A program made the translations under genes and the position numbers. A DNA stretch of 64,000 nucleotides from an uncultured Candidatus Binatia bacterium (GTDB taxonomy: Bacteria > Desulfobacterota > Binatia > Bin18), in contig OY282457.1 in the NCBI GenBank assembly GCA_958296235.1, positions 823,769 through 887,768 on the forward strand. The letters are read 5' to 3'. Within the stretch, counting starts at the first letter, position 1; each line of letters opens with the position of its first letter. The notes beneath the pieces were generated by a model that was given only the letters and a program-made list of their open reading frames with translations, did no database searches and had not been told where the DNA came from. Below are positions 41,955 to 52,140 of the stretch, piece after piece.

Positions 41955-43277
41955 CTAATCGTTTTCCTCGGCACCAGCAACGTCCTCTTGGACCACTCGA
42001 ATATGGGCCTTCCCGACAACTGCCTGAAGTGCCTTTTCTCTACGCAGCCGCCCTTGCAGCATCTGACGATTCGTCGGATCAGCGTAGAACGCCTCAATCT
42101 GCTGCCGCTGTTCGACACTCGCCGCTCCAAAATCCTCAATCTTCAGAGCAACCTCGTCCTCCGTGCTTGAGATACCGAGTTGCTCCACGAGTGCGTCAAG
42201 AAGCAGGGTCGTCTCAATCTGCCGCTTTGCCCGCTGGGAGAAGTCCTCACGTATAGCCTCAGGAATAGTCGGGTCATCAAAGCTGCCATTGCCCCGCCCC
42301 TGCATGCCCGACTCAACGAATAACTGCTGCGCTTGTTCACGGATAAGGCCGGGAGGGACTTCAAAGGGATTTTTATTGAGTATTTGGCTCAGCACAGCAT
42401 CATGCATCTGCCCCTCGGCTGTCCGCTCCGCCATCTGTTCCATATTATCTCGAATCTTGGCGCGCAATTCTTCGAGGGTATCACACTCTCCGTGGTCTTT
42501 TGCAAATTCATCGTCTAAAAGAGGCACTTCCTTTTGAGCGATATCGTGTATGGTGACACGAAAAGTAGCGGTAGGAATGGCCTGCTGCTGATCGGAGTCC
42601 GTCTCTTGAGGCCCCTGGGGTAATGGCAGCGAAAATTCAACAGTCTGTCCTTTCTTGATGCCACTGAGTTGCTCTTGAAACCCAGGCAGGAAAGACTCTT
42701 TGCCCAACTCAACCAATCGTCTCTTTCCTTCGAGCCCCGGAATGACTCGCCCGTGTTGTACGGCACGGTAGTCCAGAGTCACAACATCTCCCGACTCAGC
42801 CTGCTCTCGATCCGTTACGGGGTGAAGCTGAGCAAAAGATTCGGCAAGTCGGGCTAAGGACTCGTCAACCTCCTTCTCCGCTACTGACGAGATTACTTTG
42901 TCAACCGCTATCCCCTCGTAATCAACATTCGTGACTTCAGGCTTCGTCTCGACAGTCGCTGAATAATAGAAAGGATTGCCCGCAACCAAGCGCTCAGTCA
43001 CAATTTGGGGCTTTGTCACAATGGCAAGTTCATGTTCCTCTATGGCTCTGGTCAGAGACTCCTCAACCAGAGAGGAGCTCACTTCTGCAGCAATCTCTTC
43101 TCCAAAGCGACGTTCGAGCACCTGCCTTGGCACCCGCCCAGCGCGAAAGCCTTTCAGTCGAACGCGGTTTTGATAAGTTCGATACGCCTTCTCCAGTCCG
43201 GCTTGGACCTGATCCGCAGGAATCTCGAAGGCAATTTTTTTCTGGACCGAGCTCAGCCTCTCAATCGAAATCTTCAT
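41955..43277 (-). CDS. tig: Trigger factor (ribosome-associated chaperone and peptidyl-prolyl isomerase)
   Basis: Binds L23 at the tunnel exit and shields nascent chains. 440 residues. The ribosome-binding signature is RLKGFRAGRVPRQVLERRFG (about 38-57), the FKBP-like PPIase domain about 150-240 (ESGDVVTLDYRAV), and the C-terminal chaperone domain to 440. The 211-bp stretch between tig and clpX holds no clpP or other gene. Confidence 0.95.
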   Translation of the reverse strand: MKISIERLSSVQKKIAFEIPADQVQAGLEKAYRTYQNRVRLKGFRAGRVPRQVLERRFGEEIAAEVSSSLVEESLTRAIEEHELAIVTKPQIVTERLVAGNPFYYSATVETKPEVTNVDYEGIAVDKVISSVAEKEVDESLARLAESFAQLHPVTDREQAESGDVVTLDYRAVQHGRVIPGLEGKRRLVELGKESFLPGFQEQLSGIKKGQTVEFSLPLPQGPQETDSDQQQAIPTATFRVTIHDIAQKEVPLLDDEFAKDHGECDTLEELRAKIRDNMEQMAERTAEGQMHDAVLSQILNKNPFEVPPGLIREQAQQLFVESGMQGRGNGSFDDPTIPEAIREDFSQRAKRQIETTLLLDALVEQLGISSTEDEVALKIEDFGAASVEQRQQIEAFYADPTNRQMLQGRLRREKALQAVVGKAHIRVVQEDVAGAEEND

Positions 43278-43336
43278 ACAGCAACCTAATTACGGATATT
43301 AACGGCCCCCTTCAGACCACCCGGATACAACACGCA

Positions 43337-43421
43337 TGCGAGAGGGGGGACTTGAACCCCCATCCGCTTCAAGCGGACTAGATCCTAAGTCTAGCGCGTC
43401 TGCCAATTTCGCCACTCTCGC
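43337..43421 (-). tRNA. tRNA-Leu (TAG)
   Basis: 85-nt class II tRNA. Acceptor GCGAGAG/CTCTCGC, anticodon stem CTAGA/TCTAG with loop CTTAGGA, long variable arm, discriminator A. CCA is not encoded. Last of a five-tRNA group ahead of tig. Confidence 0.96.
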
Positions 43422-43442
43422 ATATGTCTTCACCGAGGGTGA

Positions 43443-43515
<73 letters not shown>

Positions 43516-43606
43516 GCGGGCACCATAACTACTATTCCTGGTGATGGCAACCGGAGCCGTAACCGCGATTATCAGGAGAATGCCCTGCTATGAAGTGGGG
43601 GGACAA

Positions 43607-43680
43607 GGTGGGTGAAGGGACTTGAACCCTCGACTCCTGGGACCACAACCCAGTGCTCTACCAACTGAGCTACACCCACC
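43607..43680 (-). tRNA. tRNA-His (GTG)
   Basis: Acceptor GTGGGTG/CACCCAC with an extra encoded G at position -1 opposite C73, the identity element of tRNA-His. Anticodon stem CTGGG/CCCAG with loop TTGTGGT. CCA is not encoded. Confidence 0.97.
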
Positions 43681-43683
43681 CTA

Positions 43684-43757
<74 letters not shown>

Positions 43758-43814
43758 CCTCAAGGCCTCGCGTGTCAGGAGTATTGGGCTTTTCCTCCTG
43801 ACAGTGACATCGTA

Positions 43815-43888
43815 TCGGGGCGAGCCGATTTGAACGGCCGACCCCCTGCTCCCAAGGCAGGTGCGCTACCAAGCTGCGCTACGCCCCG
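43815..43888 (-). tRNA. tRNA-Pro (TGG)
   Basis: Acceptor CGGGGCG/CGCCCCG, anticodon stem CCTGC/GCAGG with loop CTTGGGA, discriminator A. CCA is not encoded. First of the Pro-Arg-His-Lys-Leu group upstream of tig. Confidence 0.97.
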
Positions 43889-44005
43889 ACATGGTTCAGT
43901 TCCTGTTCAACGTGAGGGTTGCGCCGTCCTTGCTCTCCTACCCCAATATGCCGTCAGCTGCTGGACAAATCGAGCCCTCTTCCCGCTCCAACGTAACCTC
44001 GTTCG

Positions 44006-45520
44006 CTAGCTGCCCAGGAAAAAACGTGTCGAACGGTCGGCAAAATCGAAAACGGGCGCCCAATACACCCCGAGGACAACAGTCGCAACACTCAAGATTG
44101 CCAATAAGGAGCCATTGTGTGGATCGAGAGCGACCTCACCTTCCAAATCAGACGGCTCATCCAGGAACATCGTCTTTACAATGCGCGCATAATAATAGAG
44201 GGACACGACACTGTTCAATATCCCGACCACGGCAAGCCAATAGAATTGGCCCTTCACCACCGCGGCAAAGAGGTAGAATTTGCCAATAAAGCCCGCGAGC
44301 GGGGGAAGACCCGTGAGCGAAAAGAGGAAAATTGCCATCGCTGCCGCGGGCAAAGCCCCTCCTCTCCAGGCCAGCCCACGAAAGCCTTCTAGATCTTCGC
44401 GGCCAGTATTATTCGCCACAACCATGACGACGATAAACGCCCCGAGATTCATCAAATAATAGACGACGATGTAGAACAGCATCGCCCGCAGCCCTTCGTC
44501 GCTGAGCACAACAAACCCCATGAGGATGTAGCCAGCGTGAGCGATGCTGGAATAGGCTAAGAGACGCTTCACGTTATGCTGGTTCAGAGCGGCGAGGTTC
44601 CCAAGCGTCATGGTCACCATCGCCACAATAAGCATGAGCTGGGGCCACTCGACGCCGGGGACGAATTGCCACATGCCGGCGTCTCCACTTTGAGAGAGCG
44701 CTGGATAGAAAAATCTCATGAGAAGAGCGAAGCCCGCAGCCTTTGAGCCGACTGAAAGAAAAGCCGTCACAGGAATGGGCGCCCCGTGGTAGACATCGGG
44801 CGCCCACATATGGAAGGGAACGGCGGCAATTTTATAGCCAAACCCAGCCAACATGAGGACAAGGGCGATAAAGAGCGTGAGATGATCCGGAGCATTTTGC
44901 AGCAGCGCCGCGTTAATTTCCGCATAATCCAGGCTGCCGGTCAAACCGAAGATCCAACTCATGCCGTAGATCATGGTTCCCGATGCGACCCCACCGTAAA
45001 TGAGATATTTCAGCGCGGCTTCTCCAGACCTTCGATTCCGCGTCAAATATCCTGTGAGCACATATGATGTCAGACTGACGAACTCTAAAGACAGGTAGGC
45101 CAGGAGCAGATTCGTTGCCGAGGCCATGAAAAACATGCCCAGCCCGCTCGCCAGTAAAATCCCATAGTATTCACCCTGATTCGGCCCATTGATCTCCCGT
45201 GAGCCAAGCGACATCCAGACGGTCCCCACTACCGACAGGGAAAGAATCACCTTAAAGAAAATGGCAAAACTATCCAGCGCAATCATGCGATGAAACAGCC
45301 ACCCTTCCCCAGCTCCTTGTAATCCTTCGATAAAGCGAACGCCAAAGAAGGACAGGCCTGAAGTAAAGACCAGGGCCAGAGCGGCTCCAATCAGGGCAAT
45401 ATTGCCGAGCCGCTCCTTATCCTCCACACAGAGGTCAACAAGAAAAATCGCCAAAATAGAGAGAACAAGAATCCCTTCAGGGTAGAGATATGCCAGGCTT
45501 TCAATACTGCCGAGGTTCAT
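44006..45520 (-). CDS. nuoN: NADH-quinone oxidoreductase subunit N
   Basis: Antiporter-like proton-pumping membrane subunit of complex I. 504 residues and about 14 helices. Conserved elements: LLLAYLSLEFVSLTSYVLTG with the TM5 Glu (about 140), the discontinuous TM7 region with AVPFHMWAPDVYHGAP Lys/His neighbourhood (about 234), and LLAYSSIAHAGYILMG (about 308). It is the last gene of the nuo run. Confidence 0.96.
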   Translation of the reverse strand: MNLGSIESLAYLYPEGILVLSILAIFLVDLCVEDKERLGNIALIGAALALVFTSGLSFFGVRFIEGLQGAGEGWLFHRMIALDSFAIFFKVILSLSVVGTVWMSLGSREINGPNQGEYYGILLASGLGMFFMASATNLLLAYLSLEFVSLTSYVLTGYLTRNRRSGEAALKYLIYGGVASGTMIYGMSWIFGLTGSLDYAEINAALLQNAPDHLTLFIALVLMLAGFGYKIAAVPFHMWAPDVYHGAPIPVTAFLSVGSKAAGFALLMRFFYPALSQSGDAGMWQFVPGVEWPQLMLIVAMVTMTLGNLAALNQHNVKRLLAYSSIAHAGYILMGFVVLSDEGLRAMLFYIVVYYLMNLGAFIVVMVVANNTGREDLEGFRGLAWRGGALPAAAMAIFLFSLTGLPPLAGFIGKFYLFAAVVKGQFYWLAVVGILNSVVSLYYYARIVKTMFLDEPSDLEGEVALDPHNGSLLAILSVATVVLGVYWAPVFDFADRSTRFFLGS

Positions 45521-45547
45521 GGCATTCTTTCTATCTCGTTCAATACG

Positions 45548-47119
45548 CTAGCGTAGCGCTACTGCCGCAGCATCAGGACTACTCGTGCTTGCCGACAGCA
45601 CCACCTCGTTGAGCCCCTGGAGCGAGACATCGAGCAGGTCCAGAACGGCATGCGGATAAAATCCCAGGACCACAACAATAACCCCAAGCGGGGCTAACAT
45701 ACACAGCTCTCTCGTATTGATTTCTGAGAGGTGCATGTCTGCGTACTCCTCACGAGGTTTTCCGAGAAACATTTGTTGGATCGTCCAGAGCAGGTAACTC
45801 GCTGTAATGATTACGGTCAGAGCGCCAAGCAAGGTCGGAATTTTATGCGTGTGCCAGGCGCCGAGGAGACACAGGACCTCAGAGATAAAAGCCGACAGAC
45901 CCGGGAGCCCCATGGCGGCAAAAAAAGCGAGTCCCATCACGCCGGTATAGACCGGCATCACCGAAGCTAAGCCGCCAAACCCATCGATGCGCCTATGGTG
46001 GGCCCGATCATAGATGACTCCGACAATGAGGAAGAGCATGGCGGTAATCGTTCCATGATTGAACATCTGCAAGACCGCACCGTTGATTCCCTGTGGGGTA
46101 AACGACGCCATCCCCAGCATGACATACCCCATGTGACTGATGCTGGAATAGGCCACGAGTTTTTTCAGATCCTTTGGCTCGGTAAAACACTGGGATAAGG
46201 CGCAGAAGGCCCCGTAGACGATATTCCACGCTCCCAAGGCAGCCAAACAGTACGGCGCAAAAAAGAAGGTTTCTTCCGGTAGCAGGGGATAATTGACGCG
46301 TAAAATCCCATACGTTCCCATTTTCAGCAGGACTCCCGCCAGAATAACGGAGATCGCGGTTGGCGCTTCGACATGGGCGTCCGGCAGCCAGGTGTGGAAG
46401 GGGAAGGCGGGAATTTTCACGGCAAAGTTAATAAAGAGCGCGAGCCACATGATTTGTGGCAAAGAAAAGCCGAACAAGAGCGGCTCGGCCTGAAAGTGCT
46501 GCGCCACGGCAGGGAGTTGGGTCAGATCAAAAGTGTAGCCAACGCCTTCGACAGCCCCGGCTTGAAAATAGAAGACCAGCATACAGACCAGCATCAGGGC
46601 ACTGCCGAGCATGGTATACAGGAAGAATTTAATCGCCGCATATTCACGCCGCGGCCCACCCCATATGCCAATCAGGAAATACATAGGCAGCAGCATCAAC
46701 TCCCAGAAGATGAAAAACAGGAAGAAGTCCATGGCGCAAAAAACACCGGTCATGGCGGTATCCAACAGCAGGAAAAGGGCAAAATAGCCCTTCTCGGCCC
46801 GCTCAATATTCCACGAAGCGAGAATGCAGATAGGACACAGAAGGGCGGTCAGCAAAATCATGGATATGCTGACTCCATCGACGCCAACAAAATAGCGGAT
46901 ATTAAAGGACTCAATCCACGGGACATTCACGACAAACTGAAGCGCTGTGGTCGTGGTATCAAAGTTCTGGTAGAGCCAGATTCCCAAAAAGAAGGCCGGC
47001 AGGGTAAAAGCAAAAGCAGTCCATCGAATTAAATCTTTTGCTTGACTCGGCAGGCAGAAAACGGTGATCATGCCTGCCAGAGGAAAAAAAATCATTAAGG
47101 TGAGAATAGAGGACTCCAT
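45548..47119 (-). CDS. nuoM: NADH-quinone oxidoreductase subunit M
   Basis: Second antiporter-like pump module. 523 residues. The TM5 Glu lies in FFIFWELMLLPMYFLIGIWG (about 135), with AFPFHTWLPDAHVEAPTAIS (about 232-251) and LKKLVAYSSISHMGYVMLG (about 316). It is 27 bp ahead of nuoN and 50 bp after nuoL. Confidence 0.96.
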   Translation of the reverse strand: MESSILTLMIFFPLAGMITVFCLPSQAKDLIRWTAFAFTLPAFFLGIWLYQNFDTTTTALQFVVNVPWIESFNIRYFVGVDGVSISMILLTALLCPICILASWNIERAEKGYFALFLLLDTAMTGVFCAMDFFLFFIFWELMLLPMYFLIGIWGGPRREYAAIKFFLYTMLGSALMLVCMLVFYFQAGAVEGVGYTFDLTQLPAVAQHFQAEPLLFGFSLPQIMWLALFINFAVKIPAFPFHTWLPDAHVEAPTAISVILAGVLLKMGTYGILRVNYPLLPEETFFFAPYCLAALGAWNIVYGAFCALSQCFTEPKDLKKLVAYSSISHMGYVMLGMASFTPQGINGAVLQMFNHGTITAMLFLIVGVIYDRAHHRRIDGFGGLASVMPVYTGVMGLAFFAAMGLPGLSAFISEVLCLLGAWHTHKIPTLLGALTVIITASYLLWTIQQMFLGKPREEYADMHLSEINTRELCMLAPLGVIVVVLGFYPHAVLDLLDVSLQGLNEVVLSASTSSPDAAAVALR

Positions 47120-47169
47120 AACGGCTCCTTACCGCACATCCACACACTGGACTTGATAAAAGGTCTGGT

Positions 47170-49353
47170 TCACCGGAGCTCCGAGACTCCCTCTTTTGTC
47201 AACATCAGACGCCACTGGATGCGTCTGGTGGAGAGCCATAGCGCTATTCCGACCACGATCACCAGAGAGAGAAACACGATAACGACAGGGAATAATATGT
47301 CCGCTCCTACCCGCGGTAAGAATTGGGAGACGGCAATCGCACCAACAATGACATACAGATAAATACTGAGATTGCCGGTCTGGATTTGGCGCAACCGATT
47401 GCCAATGCCAAAGGTGACATCGGCCAGTCCGTTCACCAACCCATCAATGATATAATGATCAAATCGACCAACCGCCCAGCCTATCACGCCAGTGACTTTG
47501 GCAACGTTATTTACGATAAAGTCGATGACATTACGATCAAAGACGGAACAGAGCCAGCTGACAGCCAGGGTCCCTCGGACGGCGGTCGCATGGTAGAGTT
47601 CGTCAATATAGTATTTATTAAACACGGCTTGATACGGCACACCGCCCCCGACCGCAGTAAACGTGTCGGCTGATACGGACCGCCGATAGTAAATCAGATA
47701 CGCAAGGAATATACCGACTGCCGCAATGCCAACGGAAGCTGCCATCAGGACATACTCAATCACCTCAACGTGATGATGGGCAGTATGGCCGCCGCCATGA
47801 CCACCGGCAAAGACGGGCTCCAACCAGTGTTCCAGGATATTACTCCCGCCGAGGGCGGGTGGCACCCCGAGAAAACCGGCAAAGAGCGCCCCCACGGCCA
47901 GAACAATCAAGGGGTACGTCATCACTGGAGGGGATTCGTGCAAATGCTCTTTGGTGTGCTCATCCGCCCGATTCTCTCCAAAAAACACCATGAAGATCTG
48001 ACGGAACATATAGAACGCGGTCATCCCGGCAGCAGCGAACCCGATCAACCACAGGAGCGGATGTCCACCGGAAAACGTCAGCCACAGAATTTCGTCTTTT
48101 GAAAAAAATCCAGCCAGGGGCGGGATACCCGCAATAGCAATAGTGGAGATCAAAAATGTCCAAAAGGTGATTGGCATTTTCTCTCTGAGCCCACCCATCT
48201 TGCGCATGTCCTGCTCATCGCCCATCGCGTGAATAACGCTTCCCGAGCCAAGAAACAGGCAAGCCTTAAAAAAGGCGTGCGTCATCAGATGAAAAACAGC
48301 AGCGCCATACGCTCCCACGCCGACGCCAAGCACCATGTAGCCGAGCTGACTGACCGTTGAATAGGCAAGCACCTTCTTAATATCAAACTGGGCGAGGCCA
48401 ATGGTTGCCGCAACGAGCGCGGTGAGGGCCCCAACCGTCGCCACCACGCCGAGCGCAACCGGCGACATGGAAAAGAGAAAGTGCATCCGGGCCATCATAT
48501 ACACGCCGGCGGTCACCATGGTCGCAGCATGGATCAAAGCACTTACCGGAGTCGGTCCGGCCATCGCATCCGGCAACCACACATAGAGTGGAATTTGGGC
48601 GGACTTCCCGGCCGCCCCGACAAAAAGACACAGCGCTGCGAGCGTCGCCGCGGGGATACCCCAGACCAGCTGACCTTCCAGATGATGAATCAGCTGACTC
48701 AGATCGCGAAAGACCGCGGTCGTCCCGTGTCCCGCTTCAAAGAGACTCCAGAAAATAATGAAAATACCCAGCGTAAAACCTGCGTCACCAATCCGGTTGA
48801 CAATAAACGCCTTGTTTCCAGCGGTGGTGTTCGCATGTTCCTTGTACCAGAAGCCAATCAGGCCATAGGAGCACAGACCAACGCCTTCCCAGCCCACAAA
48901 CATCAACACCAGATTATCGGCCAGCACCAGGGTCAACATCGCCGCGGTAAAAAGATTGAGGTAGGCGAAAAAGCGCCAGTACGCTTCGTCATCGTGCATA
49001 TAGCCGATCGAATACAGATGGATCAGACCGCCAATGCCGGTGACGATCAGGATCATCATGGCGGATAGTGGATCGACAGCGAACGCAATATCGACCTGAA
49101 GAGAACCGATGTGTATCCAACGCAGGAGCGTATCGAGCAGATACCGTTCTTCGGGCGCTACGCCGGTGAGCTGAAAGAAGGCACGCAGCGCAAAGATAAA
49201 GGCAAGGCCAACAGCAGCGCAGGCAACGATACTGATTCCATTCTTCCCAAAGCGCTCCTGAATTTTCGCCCCGAAAACACCATTGACCACGGCTCCGAGC
49301 AGGGGAAAGAGGACGATCCAGCGCAGGTAGGAGACGAGAAGCGGGTGATCCAT
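47170..49353 (-). CDS. nuoL: NADH-quinone oxidoreductase subunit L
   Basis: Distal antiporter-like subunit, with the long lateral helix that spans the membrane arm. 727 residues, longer than the E. coli protein (613). Motifs: MFVGWEGVGLCSYGLIGFWY (about 150), QIPLYVWLPDAMAGPTPVSA (about 236) and VLAYSTVSQLGYMVLG (about 330). Around residues 520-535 is a Gly/His-rich loop (GGHGGGHTAHHH). The extra length is in the C-terminal third. It starts 3 bp after nuoK. Confidence 0.96.
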   Translation of the reverse strand: MDHPLLVSYLRWIVLFPLLGAVVNGVFGAKIQERFGKNGISIVACAAVGLAFIFALRAFFQLTGVAPEERYLLDTLLRWIHIGSLQVDIAFAVDPLSAMMILIVTGIGGLIHLYSIGYMHDDEAYWRFFAYLNLFTAAMLTLVLADNLVLMFVGWEGVGLCSYGLIGFWYKEHANTTAGNKAFIVNRIGDAGFTLGIFIIFWSLFEAGHGTTAVFRDLSQLIHHLEGQLVWGIPAATLAALCLFVGAAGKSAQIPLYVWLPDAMAGPTPVSALIHAATMVTAGVYMMARMHFLFSMSPVALGVVATVGALTALVAATIGLAQFDIKKVLAYSTVSQLGYMVLGVGVGAYGAAVFHLMTHAFFKACLFLGSGSVIHAMGDEQDMRKMGGLREKMPITFWTFLISTIAIAGIPPLAGFFSKDEILWLTFSGGHPLLWLIGFAAAGMTAFYMFRQIFMVFFGENRADEHTKEHLHESPPVMTYPLIVLAVGALFAGFLGVPPALGGSNILEHWLEPVFAGGHGGGHTAHHHVEVIEYVLMAASVGIAAVGIFLAYLIYYRRSVSADTFTAVGGGVPYQAVFNKYYIDELYHATAVRGTLAVSWLCSVFDRNVIDFIVNNVAKVTGVIGWAVGRFDHYIIDGLVNGLADVTFGIGNRLRQIQTGNLSIYLYVIVGAIAVSQFLPRVGADILFPVVIVFLSLVIVVGIALWLSTRRIQWRLMLTKEGVSELR

Positions 49354-49356
49354 AGA

Positions 49357-49686
49357 CTAGCCTTGCAAGCTATCGACGGCTTCGATATCGATCGACGAAA
49401 AATTCTGGTATATCCCGAGCACAATGGCCAGGCCAATCACCGCTTCGGCAGCGGCGAGCATAATCACGAAAATCGCAAATACCTGGCCATCGTAATTGCC
49501 GGAAGAAAAATGTGAGAAGGCAATATAGTTAATGTTGGCGGAGTTCAGAATCAACTCTACGCCCAAAAGGATTCCGATGGCATTCTTCCGGGTCAGGACG
49601 CAATAGAGGCCAAGCACAAAAACAGCCAGACTGACAAACAGAAAGTGCCGTAGCCCTATATCGAGCAGTAGTCCATCCATAAGCAT
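49357..49686 (-). CDS. nuoK: NADH-quinone oxidoreductase subunit K
   Basis: Small three-helix membrane subunit. 109 residues with the conserved Glu residues in LGVELILNSANINYIAFS (about 41-58) and AAAEAVIGLAIVLGIYQN (about 74-91). The 92 bp to nuoJ contain no recognisable gene. Confidence 0.95.
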   Translation of the reverse strand: MLMDGLLLDIGLRHFLFVSLAVFVLGLYCVLTRKNAIGILLGVELILNSANINYIAFSHFSSGNYDGQVFAIFVIMLAAAEAVIGLAIVLGIYQNFSSIDIEAVDSLQG

Positions 49687-49778
49687 TCGTAGAGTGAGGA
49701 AGGTTGCCCCGTCTTAAATGGGAGGAGGAAAAAAATCAAGGGAGGCTGTCGAGCGCGCGCCGATCCTTGACTCAGCCA

Positions 49779-50294
49779 TCATCCGTCGACCATGGGCCCA
49801 CGCAGTTCCTTCCGTGATACGACAACCGCTCCAATCAAGGCCACGAGCAACACGACTGAAGCGAGCTCAAATGGCAATATATACGGCCCAAGGAAAGCCT
49901 CTCCAATACCGAGCGTCGTTGGCTCAACCACCGGCTCAGCATGCTGTACCCATTCAGCCGCCTCAATACAGACGCCCATGACTGTCCCAACAACGCCAAG
50001 AATCAAGGCAGCGGGAATACGTCCGACCGTCCGATTCGAGACCTCGACATCGGCGATCCGATGGGTAAGCATCACCGCAAAAAGGATGAGCACGAGAATG
50101 CCACCGATGTAGAGCATGACCTGAATCACCGCGACAAAGTCGGCGGCTAACAGAGCGTACAGGCCGGCGACCCCCATGAATGTTCCCAACAGCGCAAAGG
50201 CAGAATACACCAAGTTATGAGAGCCCGCGACGATGAGCGCCGACCCGATAGTCAAGGCGGCCAGCAGATAGAAAACCAACGCTTCCAAAGGCAT
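49779..50294 (-). CDS. nuoJ: NADH-quinone oxidoreductase subunit J
   Basis: Five-helix membrane subunit. 171 residues, with VYSAFALLGTFMGVAGLYALL and FVAVIQVMLYIGGILVLILF (about 53-72, the pi-bulge helix) and an extra C-terminal helix around 130-155. It is 23 bp after nuoI. Confidence 0.94.
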   Translation of the reverse strand: MPLEALVFYLLAALTIGSALIVAGSHNLVYSAFALLGTFMGVAGLYALLAADFVAVIQVMLYIGGILVLILFAVMLTHRIADVEVSNRTVGRIPAALILGVVGTVMGVCIEAAEWVQHAEPVVEPTTLGIGEAFLGPYILPFELASVVLLVALIGAVVVSRKELRGPMVDG

Positions 50295-50317
50295 GGCGAT
50301 ATCTCCTCATCCGCAAC

Positions 50318-50899
50318 TTATGGGGCGGCCTCTTCTTGCTCTTTTTTATACTTCTTCATATCAACGGGCTCCGCCCATTCTGCAAGAAATTCCATGCCTC
50401 GATCCAGGACCGGCGCAATCAACGGATCAGTCTCCTCCCCTTTCTTCGCCTTATACGCCAATACGGGGTCCTTCACGAAACGGCGGATCATGCTCTCCAG
50501 TGAGTAATCCGCCCCTTCAAACTCGGTCGTATGATGGATCGATCCGGTGGGACAGACCTCGCTGCACAGGCCGCAGTACATACATTTGGCGATGTCGATA
50601 TCAAAACGGCTCAGGAGCATCGCCCGAGTCGCTTTATCCTTTGGCGCGTCAATCACAATACAGTCAATCGGACACGCCCGCTCGCACGCCAAACAGCCAG
50701 TGCAAATCTCCAAGTCAACTTCAAGAATGCCGCGATAGCGAAGGGGAAGCGTATCTTGAACGCGAACCGCAGTCCGGTCAGGGTACTGAATAGTATATGG
50801 CTTACGAACGAAGTGAGACATGGTGACACTCAGCCCTTCGAAAATCGTGGCAACCGCATCTTTCGCGTGCTTCAGATATCGGCCTATACTACTCACCAT
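50318..50899 (-). CDS. nuoI: NADH-quinone oxidoreductase subunit I (two 4Fe-4S clusters)
   Basis: Carries clusters N6a and N6b on the path to N2. 193 residues with the two ferredoxin motifs C-T-G-C-L-A-C-x3-C-P (about 67-77) and C-M-Y-C-G-L-C-x3-C-P (about 107-117). The Lys/Glu-rich C-terminus extends beyond the core. In a complex without NuoEFG, this subunit and NuoB would be the first Fe-S centres met by incoming electrons (inference from family knowledge). Confidence 0.96.
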   Translation of the reverse strand: MVSSIGRYLKHAKDAVATIFEGLSVTMSHFVRKPYTIQYPDRTAVRVQDTLPLRYRGILEVDLEICTGCLACERACPIDCIVIDAPKDKATRAMLLSRFDIDIAKCMYCGLCSEVCPTGSIHHTTEFEGADYSLESMIRRFVKDPVLAYKAKKGEETDPLIAPVLDRGMEFLAEWAEPVDMKKYKKEQEEAAP

Positions 50900-50922
50900 A
50901 GAGCGTTCCCCTTATGGTCACT

Positions 50923-52113
50923 TTAGATTGCCGGATTAAAATAGAGTTCCGGCTTAGCCCGACGTAAATGGTATAGGACGCGTCGGAAGAAAATGACAAC
51001 AAGCGCCAGCGTACCGATAACCATGAGATACGGCACGAACGGATTTCCCTCGGGCCAAATCACCATCCAGACCGCGGTCCCAACCAAATTCACAAAGCCA
51101 AGCGGCACCAAATACTTCCAACACAGCGACATCATCTGATCCACCCGGATACGAGGCAGGGTGGCGCGTATCCACATGGCCAGGAACACCCAGAAATACG
51201 CCTTGAGGAAAAAGACCGCGAGCTGCACGATATTCAACACCACCGTGTTATTTGTCCAGCCAGTCGGGACCTGCCAGCCACCCAGGAATAAGACGGCCAT
51301 AATGGCACCCGTCACGTATAAGCTGCCCCATTCTGCCAAGAAGAAGAGCGCAAACCGGAAACCGCTGTACTCGGTCGCAAATCCAGCCACCAGTTCCGAT
51401 TCCGCCTCTGGAATGTCAAAAGGCGTCCGGTTGGTTTCCGCAAGGGCGGAAATATAGAAAGCAAAGGCGGCAATGAACGTAAACGGACTATGGAATAGGA
51501 ACCAGTCCCAGGGGGCCCAGCCTTGCGCTTGAATAATGCCTTGGGTACTCAACGTTCCGGTAAGCAACACAACGGGCAGCAAGGCCAGTCCAGCGGGGAT
51601 TTCATAACTCACGACCTGGGCGGCGGAGCGAATGCCTCCCAGCAGCGACCATTTATTATTCGAGGCCCAACCTGCCATCAGGACACCGACGGCGGAGAGG
51701 GCAACGATTGCCGTGATGTAGAGAATTCCCACATTGAGGTCAGCCACAACGAGCGCACTGCTGAACGGAATAACGACAAAGGTCGCCAGAAATCCCCAGA
51801 CCAGCAGATAGGGCGCAAACACAAACAGCGGACGGTCCGCGGCATCAGGGACCACATCTTCCTTCAGGATATTTTTTACCCCGTCGGCCAACCCTTGCAG
51901 GACGCCTTGAGGTCCAACCCGATTCGGCCCAACCCGTGACTGAATGCGCGACCAGACCCGGCGCTCAAGCCAGATGGTGATCGTCACCAAGGGCAAAACA
52001 AAGCCAAAGACAACGAGGGAGGCAAACAGAAACATCATGGCGGGATAGACTGCCTCCGCAGGGAGCCCACCAAATACTCCGCTGGCAATTAGACCGTCAA
52101 TAAAGCTCTGCAT
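50923..52113 (-). CDS. nuoH: NADH-quinone oxidoreductase subunit H
   Basis: Membrane subunit forming the quinone entry channel. 396 residues and eight or more helices. Signatures: ERRVWSRIQSRVGPNRVGP (about 50-68), GLADGVKNILKEDVVP, and ETNRTPFDIPEAESELVAGF (about 236-255). It has a slightly long N-terminus compared with E. coli. It is 24 bp after the nuoI start region and 27 bp from nuoD. Confidence 0.96.
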   Translation of the reverse strand: MQSFIDGLIASGVFGGLPAEAVYPAMMFLFASLVVFGFVLPLVTITIWLERRVWSRIQSRVGPNRVGPQGVLQGLADGVKNILKEDVVPDAADRPLFVFAPYLLVWGFLATFVVIPFSSALVVADLNVGILYITAIVALSAVGVLMAGWASNNKWSLLGGIRSAAQVVSYEIPAGLALLPVVLLTGTLSTQGIIQAQGWAPWDWFLFHSPFTFIAAFAFYISALAETNRTPFDIPEAESELVAGFATEYSGFRFALFFLAEWGSLYVTGAIMAVLFLGGWQVPTGWTNNTVVLNIVQLAVFFLKAYFWVFLAMWIRATLPRIRVDQMMSLCWKYLVPLGFVNLVGTAVWMVIWPEGNPFVPYLMVIGTLALVVIFFRRVLYHLRRAKPELYFNPAI

Positions 52114-52140
52114 AGCGCCGCACTCGTACCGTATTTCCCG